Below, piece after piece: positions 1 through 5,036 of a stretch of DNA of 5,036 bases. Source of the stretch: Campylobacteraceae bacterium (lineage in GTDB: Bacteria; Campylobacterota; Campylobacteria; Campylobacterales; Sulfurospirillaceae); NCBI GenBank assembly GCA_027055635.1, contig JALUMZ010000339.1:1-5036 (forward strand), given 5' to 3'. The number at the start of each line of letters is the position of its first letter. Position 1 is the first letter of the stretch. Under the pieces are notes generated by a model. It ran no database searches and had not been told where the DNA came from. It saw nothing but the letters and a program-made list of their open reading frames with translations. The position numbers were made by a program, and so were the translations under genes.

Positions 1-624
1 ATGATAGAGATGCCAAAGATAGTAGAGAGTGAGATAGGGATAAGCGAGTATGAGCTTGCCTCTTATCTCTGTAAAGAGTATAAGATAGAGCTAAAATCTG
101 AGCAGGAGTATATAGAACACTTCAAAAGTTTTGCACAAGAGAGTAATGATGGTACTCTAGTTGTACGAGAAAGAGAAGATGTTCCTTATAGAGAGGGATT
201 TGATACAGATGATAACGAGTTTGTATTTCTTGAAGAGATAGAGATAGATAGATCAGTAAATAAAATAGTTCTTACAAAAAACAGAGGCAAGAAAAGAAAA
301 AAGAGTAAAGAGCTTTATCTCTTAACACCAAAGTCTGCTACAAGCCTGAACTCTCAGTTTAAACGCGAAGAGTCTGTTTATATGCACAGTGAAGCTGATT
401 ATAGTGAGGGAGAGAGTGTGATAGTAGCGAGTTCTGTAGGAAGTGTGACTCTCAGAGTAAAGCACAATGATGCTCTGCGGATGGATACGGTCTTAATATA
501 TAGTGGAACTAAGGGTGTCAATAATCTGACATCATCAGAGGTTTCTTGGGAAGGTAACAGTGCCGTTTATCAAGAAGAAAAAGTTACAATACAATATGGA
601 GAACAAAATGACAGGATTGATTAA
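1..624 (+). CDS. nuoG: NuoG-like molybdopterin oxidoreductase, C-terminal part (open at left edge)
   Basis: The visible 207 residues resemble the C-terminal end of NADH-quinone oxidoreductase subunit G (complex I peripheral arm, cytoplasmic face of the inner membrane). The best evidence is a molybdopterin-dinucleotide-binding-like beta domain at about residues 104-198. It contains LYLLTPKSATSLNSQF (105-120), an acidic/Gly stretch ending in VTLRVKHND (149-157), and VLIYSGTKGVNNLTS (164-178), followed by SAVYQEEKVTI. Full NuoG proteins are usually around 700-900 residues, so this is only the tail. The reading frame is open to base 1, and the ATG there is probably an internal Met rather than the true start, though a truncated remnant cannot be excluded. 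Codon use differs from the genes downstream: GAG outnumbers GAA about 14 to 4 in the first 84 codons. The last codons overlap the start of the methyltransferase gene by 17 nt. The NuoG call is family resemblance by eye; another molybdopterin-family oxidoreductase subunit is possible. Confidence 0.68.
   Translation: MIEMPKIVESEIGISEYELASYLCKEYKIELKSEQEYIEHFKSFAQESNDGTLVVREREDVPYREGFDTDDNEFVFLEEIEIDRSVNKIVLTKNRGKKRKKSKELYLLTPKSATSLNSQFKREESVYMHSEADYSEGESVIVASSVGSVTLRVKHNDALRMDTVLIYSGTKGVNNLTSSEVSWEGNSAVYQEEKVTIQYGEQNDRID
598..601 (+). promoter_or_regulatory. Ribosome binding site of the methyltransferase gene
   Basis: GGAG lies 6 nt upstream of the ATG at 608, inside the 3' end of the nuoG-like gene. 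This decides the start. The in-frame GTG at 560 and ATG at 596 have no comparable Shine-Dalgarno match, and the GTG would give a much longer overlap. Confidence 0.6.
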
Positions 625-2746
625 AAGTGGTATAAAAAAAGGATTAATATATATTGATTCAGAAGAAAAATATATAACATACATAGAGCAAAACAAAAAA
701 CGAAACTACTCAAATCCTGAAGAAAAAGTTCAAGCAGAAGCTTACTTAAAGCTTATATTAAATTATGGCTATCCTAAAGAGAATATTGTTCAATTTGTAT
801 CTGTAAAAATGGGTGTATCTTCAAAAGAAGCAGATATAGTAGTTTATAAAGACAAAGAACATACACAACCACATATTATAGTTGAGTGTAAACATCAAGA
901 TGTATCAAATCAAGAGTTTAATCAAGCTATAGAACAAGCTGCTAGTTATGCTTATGCACTAGCTGGAACTATTCAATATCTTTGGATAGTTTCAAGTATA
1001 GAAAAAAGTTTTAAGATAGATAAAGATAGTAGTGTAAAACAGACTATTCCTGATATTCCTAGATTTGGAAAAACAGAAATACAGAAATATAAATATGCAA
1101 AAGGTGGAAGAGTCTCAACTGATGAACTTCTTGAAAGTGAAACAAAAAAGAACTTTTTTGATATAGAGACTATAGAAGAGAGTGAACTCACAAAAAGATT
1201 TAAACAAGCACATAACTCACTTTGGGCAGGAGGGGAACTTAATCCTAGTGCAGCGTTTGATGAACTTGATAAACTTATATTTTGTAAGATTTGGGATGAA
1301 CGAAAACTAAGAAAAGAGGGTAAACCTTATGATTTTCAAATTTTTAGTGAAACTGTTCCTGAAGATGCAACGGATGAAGAAAAAAAGAAGATAGAAGAAA
1401 AAATATCAAAAGAACTTTTTAAAAGAGTAAATGCACTTTACGATGAAGGAAAAAAGAGAGACCCTGAAGTTTTTAAAGACAATATACGACTAGACCATAA
1501 AAAAGTAAAAACTGTTGTAAGTTACCTAGAAGATATAAATCTAAGTGAAACAGATTTAGACTCTAAAGGAAAAGCATTTGAAACTTTTATGGGTTCATAT
1601 TTTCGAGGAGATTTTGGACAATTTTTTACACCTAGAAATATTGTAAAATTTATTGTTAATGTATTACCTATTACTCATGAGAGTAGAGTTATAGATACTT
1701 CTTGTGGTAGTGGTGGTTTTTTGCTCTATGCACTTGACAAAGTTAGAAAAGAGGCAAGTGAATATTTTAAAGAGGGTTCCGATAAACACTTTAGACATTG
1801 GCACGATTTTGCAGAAAAAAAACTGTTTGGGATAGAGATAAATGAGCAGATAAGTAGAACTGCTAAGATGAATATGATTATTCATGATGATGGGCATACA
1901 AATGTTATCACAAGTGATGGACTTCTTAAAAGTGATGTGCTGATGGAAAAAAGTGCTAATGATGGTTTTAAATATGATAGTTTTGATTTTATCATCACAA
2001 ATCCACCTTTTGGCTCATCTGTGAAACAGACAGAGTCAGCATATTTACATCAATACACTCTAGGAAATAAAGATACTTCTTGGTTAGATTTAAAAAATAG
2101 TGCTTCAAAAGAGAGGGCAAATCAAAGTACAGAAGTTCTTTTTATAGAGCAAGATTATAACTTTTTGGTAGAGGGTGGATTTTTAGCTATTGTCATCCCT
2201 GATGGGATACTTACAAATAGTTCTATGCAATATGTAAGAGACAATATAGAACAATGGTTTAGAATAGTAGCTGTTATTTCTATGCCGCAAACTGCTTTTG
2301 CTCATACTGGTGCAGGAGTGAAAAGTTCGGTTTTATTTTTAAGAAAACATAAAAAATCCACTACAGAAGATATAGAAAATCTTAAAAAAGAGATACAAGA
2401 AGAGATAAAAAACTCAAATGAGTATGAAGTAAAAGTAAAAGCTATAGAGACAGCTAAAAAAGTAGAAATATCAGAATATAGTGGCGATAAAAAAAGTGAA
2501 GAGTTTAAAGAGTTCAAAAAAGAGCTAAGTGAAAAATATACAAATCAAATAAATAATTTAAAAGATGATTTAGAAGAGCTTTATATCAAAACTAAACAGT
2601 CAAAACTAGAAGATTATTCTATTTTTATGGCGATAGCAGAAGATATTGGGTTTGATGCTACAGGCAGAAGTACAGGAAACAATGAACTAGAAGTTATAGA
2701 AAAAGAACTTGCTAGATTTATTCAAAGTGTGATTGATGATGAATAA
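608..2746 (+). CDS. hsdM: Type I-like N6-adenine DNA methyltransferase with fused N-terminal PD-(D/E)XK (HSDR_N-like) domain
   Basis: This 712-residue protein should transfer a methyl group from SAM to adenine N6 in DNA, guided by the HsdS encoded two genes downstream. Residues about 30-135 look like the HsdR N-terminal nuclease fold: Glu38/39 in a first helix, Asp76 in a KEADIVVY strand, the ECK motif at 93-95, then a helix with Gln110 and Tyr114. A helical HsdM_N-type region follows (about 190-320). Next comes the catalytic domain, with GQFFTP at 337-342, SAM motif I VIDTSCGSGGF at 361-371, FGIEIN with Glu410, and catalytic NPPF at 465-468, all in gamma-class order. A Lys/Glu-rich, probably coiled-coil segment spans about 585-674, followed by a short conserved-looking tail. 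Ordinary HsdM is around 500 residues and lacks the nuclease-like domain, so this architecture suggests a combined restriction-modification subunit, as in BcgI-type enzymes. Cleavage activity is inferred. The gene overlaps the nuoG-like gene by 17 nt and dinD by 8 nt. Confidence 0.9.
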   Translation: MTGLIKSGIKKGLIYIDSEEKYITYIEQNKKRNYSNPEEKVQAEAYLKLILNYGYPKENIVQFVSVKMGVSSKEADIVVYKDKEHTQPHIIVECKHQDVSNQEFNQAIEQAASYAYALAGTIQYLWIVSSIEKSFKIDKDSSVKQTIPDIPRFGKTEIQKYKYAKGGRVSTDELLESETKKNFFDIETIEESELTKRFKQAHNSLWAGGELNPSAAFDELDKLIFCKIWDERKLRKEGKPYDFQIFSETVPEDATDEEKKKIEEKISKELFKRVNALYDEGKKRDPEVFKDNIRLDHKKVKTVVSYLEDINLSETDLDSKGKAFETFMGSYFRGDFGQFFTPRNIVKFIVNVLPITHESRVIDTSCGSGGFLLYALDKVRKEASEYFKEGSDKHFRHWHDFAEKKLFGIEINEQISRTAKMNMIIHDDGHTNVITSDGLLKSDVLMEKSANDGFKYDSFDFIITNPPFGSSVKQTESAYLHQYTLGNKDTSWLDLKNSASKERANQSTEVLFIEQDYNFLVEGGFLAIVIPDGILTNSSMQYVRDNIEQWFRIVAVISMPQTAFAHTGAGVKSSVLFLRKHKKSTTEDIENLKKEIQEEIKNSNEYEVKVKAIETAKKVEISEYSGDKKSEEFKEFKKELSEKYTNQINNLKDDLEELYIKTKQSKLEDYSIFMAIAEDIGFDATGRSTGNNELEVIEKELARFIQSVIDDE
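2733..2746 (+). repeat. Junction repeat copy 1 (methyltransferase stop / dinD start)
   Basis: TTGATGATGAATAA encodes the last residues and stop of the methyltransferase (IDDE) in one frame. In the other frame it supplies the tandem ATG codons (2736, 2739) that can start dinD. It matches 3595-3608 at 13 of 14 positions, with the same stop/start geometry. Confidence 0.6.
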
Positions 2747-3608
2747 AATTACGATATTGAAACTTCAAGATGAATTTAATCAAATATCATCTATTTTAGA
2801 AGATACTGAGATAGAGTACTGGTATGCTAGAGATTTACAAAAAGTTTTAGGCTATAGCGAATGGAGAAATTTTAATAATGTTATAGATAAAGCAAAAACA
2901 TCTTGTGCGACGGCTAAAATAGACTCTTCTTATCATTTTGTTAGCATCAACAAAACGATAGATATGCCAAAGGGTGCTACTAAAAAAATTGATGATATTA
3001 TGCTCACAAGATATGCTTGTTATCTTATAGCTCAAAATGGAGATAGTTCAAAAGAGCCGATAGCTTTTGCTCAAACTTATTTTGCAATGCAGACTAGAAA
3101 ACAAGAGTTGCTAGAGCAAAGGCTAGAGCTAGAAGATAGACTAAATGCTAGAGCAAAGCTTACAGATAGTGAAACAGAACTCTCTAAAAATATCTTTGAG
3201 AGGGGTGTAGATAACAGAGGTTTTGGAATTATACGTTCCAAAGGTGACCAAGCACTTTTTGGTGGGAATAACACTCAAAATATGAAAGATAAACTCGGCG
3301 TTCCCAAGGGAAGACCATTGGCAGACTTTTTACCAACAGTAACCATAACAGCTAAAAATCTTGCAACAGAGATAACAAATCATAATGTAAAACAGCATGA
3401 CTTACAAGGACAAAACTCAATTACAACAGAGCATGTAACGAACAACACTAACATCAGAAAGTTGCTAGATGATAGTGGTATAAAACCTGAAGAGTTACCT
3501 GCTTCAAAAGATTTGAAAAAGTTAGAAAGAGCAGTAAAATCAAATGAGAAGAAGATGATTAAAGAGAGTCAGTTTCCTAAAAAGCTCAAAGGTGTTGATG
3601 ATGAGTAA
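2739..3608 (+). CDS. dinD: DinD-family protein (BRO-N domain; DNA-damage-inducible protein D homologue)
   Basis: This 289-residue protein is close in length to E. coli DinD (about 274 residues), which is reported to inhibit RecA-mediated strand exchange. Signature segments as I recall the family: YWYARDLQKVLGYSEWRNF at 27-45 (start of the BRO-N fold), LTRYACYLIAQNGD at 89-102, AFAQTYFAMQTRKQEL at 109-124, the central GFGIIRSKGDQALFGG at 161-176, and KPEELP at 249-254 followed by a basic C-terminal tail ending in VDDE. A Glu/Leu/Arg-rich helix links the two halves. Start choice: ATGs at 2736 and 2739 (and a TTG at 2733) are all possible, and no convincing Shine-Dalgarno is present. Translation therefore probably depends on ribosomes terminating on the methyltransferase stop at 2744-2746. 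Lying between the M and S genes, it is probably made in fixed proportion to them. No LexA-type operator is seen. A role in restriction control or break tolerance is inference. Confidence 0.9.
   Translation: MNKITILKLQDEFNQISSILEDTEIEYWYARDLQKVLGYSEWRNFNNVIDKAKTSCATAKIDSSYHFVSINKTIDMPKGATKKIDDIMLTRYACYLIAQNGDSSKEPIAFAQTYFAMQTRKQELLEQRLELEDRLNARAKLTDSETELSKNIFERGVDNRGFGIIRSKGDQALFGGNNTQNMKDKLGVPKGRPLADFLPTVTITAKNLATEITNHNVKQHDLQGQNSITTEHVTNNTNIRKLLDDSGIKPEELPASKDLKKLERAVKSNEKKMIKESQFPKKLKGVDDE
3590..3594 (+). promoter_or_regulatory. Ribosome binding site of hsdS
   Basis: AGGTG, complementary to the 16S anti-Shine-Dalgarno, lies 6 nt before the ATG at 3601 and 3 nt before the ATG at 3598, inside the end of dinD. 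It supports initiation at one of these two ATGs rather than at the in-frame GTG at 3592, which overlaps the site itself. Confidence 0.5.
3595..3608 (+). repeat. Junction repeat copy 2 (dinD stop / hsdS start)
   Basis: TTGATGATGAGTAA carries the end and stop of dinD (VDDE) and, in another frame, the tandem ATGs of hsdS. It differs from the copy at 2733-2746 at one base, so the dinD gene is bracketed by the two copies. Confidence 0.6.
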
Positions 3609-4956
3609 GTTTGTACTGAATAAAAATATAGATAGCGAAAAATGTTTTATGTTAAATAGATCAGAAATCGAAAAAAGATTAGACCCTTTTTATTATATCC
3701 CTAGTATCATGAAGCTAGAAGAAAAAGTAAAAAGTAAAGGTGCTTTACCTCTAAGAATATTTATAGAAAATATATCTAGTGGTGCTACTCCAAAAACATC
3801 TGAAAAAGAAAAATATTATTCAGATAAAGAAAATGGAATACCATTTTTAAGAGTTCAAAATCTATCTCATACAGGATTTTTAAAACTTGACAATTGTAAA
3901 TATATCAATGAAGAAACTCATAATAATTACTTAAAAAGAAGTCAAGTTAGTGGTGGTGATTTACTTGTTAAGATAACAGGTGTTGGTCGTATGGCTATAG
4001 CTTCTGTTGCTCCTGAAGGATTTGTAGGAAATACAAATCAACACATGGTAGTTATAAAAACAAAAGATAGACAAACAAGTGAAATATTAGCTTCATATCT
4101 AAATACAGATATAGGGGAAATACTAGCAAGTAGAAGGGCGACTGGAGGAACTAGACCTGCACTTGACTACCCTGCATTGCTTTCTATTCCAATAATTTTT
4201 GATAATAAAATATTAGAAATTTATAAGAGTGCTATTGAATCTAAAAAACAAAAAGAAAAACAAGCAAAAGAGTTATTAGATAGTATTGACACTTATCTTT
4301 TAGATGAGTTAGGTATAACTTTACCAAAAATTGATAATAGTTTGGAAAAAAGAATGTTTGATGTTGATTTGAGTGATATTGGCAGTGGAAGGTATGATCC
4401 ATTTTATTATAAATATTGTACAAATGTAATGCAAAGTATTAAATATAAAGAGTTTGATTTAATCGAGTTGGCTTATATTCAAAAGGGACAGAGTATTACA
4501 AGTAAAGATGTAATAAGAGGTAATTATCCCGTAGTTGGAGGGGGACAAACAAGTCCATATACACATAATAAATATAACTATCAAAATATTATTACAATTA
4601 GTGCTTCTGGGGCATATGCTGGTTATGCTTGGTATCATATAAATCCAATATTTGCTTCTGATTGTAATGTGTTAAGTTCAAAGGATGAAACAAAATTGAT
4701 AACAATTTTTTTATTTGAAGTATTAAAATTAAAACAACAAGAACTTTATCATTTACAACAAGGTTCAGGGCAACCTCATGTATATGCTGAGGATATTAAA
4801 AAAATAAAAATTCCACTTCCTCCAATAAAAAAACAAAATGAAATAGCAGACTATATTCAAGCCATAAGAGATAAAGCAAAGCAACTAAATGATGAAGCAA
4901 AACAAGATTTAGAAGATGCAAAAATTGAAGTTGAAAAAATGATACTAGGTCAATAA
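3601..4956 (+). CDS. hsdS: Type I-like restriction-modification specificity subunit S (two target-recognition domains)
   Basis: This 451-residue, full-length S subunit selects the DNA sequence methylated (and possibly cut) by the methyltransferase partner. It has two half-sites in tandem. Half 1 begins with RLDPFYY (26-32), then TRD1 with GATPKT (61-66), GIPFLRVQNLS (79-89), LVKITGVGRMAIA (122-134) and the RPALDYPALLSIPI end (185-198), and then a charged helix at about 204-238. Half 2 begins with GRYDPFYY (263-270), then TRD2 with YPVVGGGQ (309-316) and SASGAYAGYAW (334-344), and ends in IKIPLPPI and a long helix at about 410-447. The repeated DPFYY entry and paired helices are the usual HsdS pseudo-symmetry. 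The two TRDs differ strongly, implying an asymmetric bipartite target that cannot be read from the sequence. ATG 3601 and ATG 3598 are both plausible starts; the overlap with dinD is 8 or 11 nt. The stop directly abuts the next gene. No frameshift or truncation is seen. Confidence 0.93.
   Translation: MSKFVLNKNIDSEKCFMLNRSEIEKRLDPFYYIPSIMKLEEKVKSKGALPLRIFIENISSGATPKTSEKEKYYSDKENGIPFLRVQNLSHTGFLKLDNCKYINEETHNNYLKRSQVSGGDLLVKITGVGRMAIASVAPEGFVGNTNQHMVVIKTKDRQTSEILASYLNTDIGEILASRRATGGTRPALDYPALLSIPIIFDNKILEIYKSAIESKKQKEKQAKELLDSIDTYLLDELGITLPKIDNSLEKRMFDVDLSDIGSGRYDPFYYKYCTNVMQSIKYKEFDLIELAYIQKGQSITSKDVIRGNYPVVGGGQTSPYTHNKYNYQNIITISASGAYAGYAWYHINPIFASDCNVLSSKDETKLITIFLFEVLKLKQQELYHLQQGSGQPHVYAEDIKKIKIPLPPIKKQNEIADYIQAIRDKAKQLNDEAKQDLEDAKIEVEKMILGQ
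4947..4950 (+). promoter_or_regulatory. Probable ribosome binding site of the right-edge gene
   Basis: AGGT within the last codons of hsdS lies 6 nt before the ATG at 4957. It is a short match, but the spacing is right and the ATG follows the hsdS stop immediately. Confidence 0.4.
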
Positions 4957-5036
4957 ATGGAAATTATAAAAATACAGATAAATCATAAAGAACCTTTAAC
5001 TTTAACTAAACTGGCAACTATTTTATATGATGAGAT
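4957..5036 (+). CDS. Start of an unrecognised gene, same operon (cut by right edge)
   Basis: An open frame starts at the ATG directly after the hsdS TAA, with zero spacing and an AGGT upstream. It runs uninterrupted to the window end (26 complete codons). The visible N-terminus begins MEIIKIQINHKEPLTLTKLA and continues with an ILYDE segment. It is polar and not membrane-like, so it does not look like NuoH, the usual neighbour of nuoG. I do not recognise it. Tight coupling to hsdS suggests a further restriction-modification accessory protein or the next subunit, but 26 residues cannot separate these from an unrelated gene. Confidence 0.6.
   Translation, partial: MEIIKIQINHKEPLTLTKLATILYDE

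Noticed and set aside
235..258. GATA-type short tandem repeat
   Set aside because: It encodes acidic residues (EEIEIDRS) in an open frame, the spacing is irregular, and ATA/GAG/GAT codons are common across this gene.
585..590. TACAAT as a -10 promoter element for the methyltransferase
   Set aside because: No -35-like hexamer lies at 16-18 bp upstream, and transcription would start at or inside the ribosome binding site. It is ordinary in AT-rich DNA.
560..607. Longer methyltransferase N-terminus starting at GTG 560 (or ATG 596)
   Set aside because: No ribosome binding site precedes either codon, while ATG 608 has GGAG at 6-nt spacing. The extra residues are a Lys-rich out-of-frame reading of the nuoG-like tail.
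973..1191. Minus-strand open frames inside the methyltransferase, dinD and hsdS genes (for example 973-1191, 1664-1897, 2302-2517, 3077-3274)
   Set aside because: They are antisense shadows of well-supported genes. Their Ser/Phe/Leu-rich translations are what the complement of Lys/Glu-rich coding gives, and none shows a recognisable domain.
3678..4415. DNA-level direct repeats in hsdS that could drive TRD shuffling (DPFYY-encoding segments near 3680 and 4395)
   Set aside because: The similarity is clear in protein (RLDPFYY and RYDPFYY), but the bases match only over about 10 nt, so it is family pseudo-symmetry rather than a recombination repeat.

Overview
The window is AT-rich and almost entirely coding on the + strand. 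Its biases (AAA, GAA, ATA and AGA codons, many Lys/Glu/Ile residues) and gene style suggest a Campylobacterota (epsilonproteobacterial) genome, possibly Sulfurimonas- or Arcobacter-like. This is inferred from composition and protein flavour; no rRNA or marker gene confirms it.

Layout: (1) 1-624 is the C-terminal part of a molybdopterin-oxidoreductase-type protein, most like NuoG, the large subunit of respiratory complex I. It is open at the left edge. (2) 608-2746 is an adenine DNA methyltransferase (HsdM type) with a PD-(D/E)XK nuclease-like domain fused at its N-terminus. (3) 2739-3608 is a DinD-family (BRO-N) protein. (4) 3601-4956 is a complete two-TRD HsdS specificity subunit. (5) From 4957 to the right edge is the start of another co-directional gene that I do not recognise.

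The genes overlap or abut at every junction (17 nt, 8 nt, 8 nt, 0 nt). Genes 2-5 therefore look like one translationally coupled operon attached directly behind the nuoG-like gene. No stretch over 300 bases lacks a gene, and I see no RNA gene, IS element, CRISPR array or terminator.

Functional picture: the methyltransferase and HsdS should form a sequence-specific DNA-modifying complex recognising a bipartite target. The fused nuclease-like domain could supply cleavage without a separate HsdR motor, as in BcgI-like type IIB/IIG enzymes. No translocase is visible, although one could lie downstream. The most interesting points are the dinD gene set precisely between the M and S genes, bounded by a near-identical 14-bp junction sequence on both sides, and the abrupt switch from a respiratory gene to a restriction-modification module.
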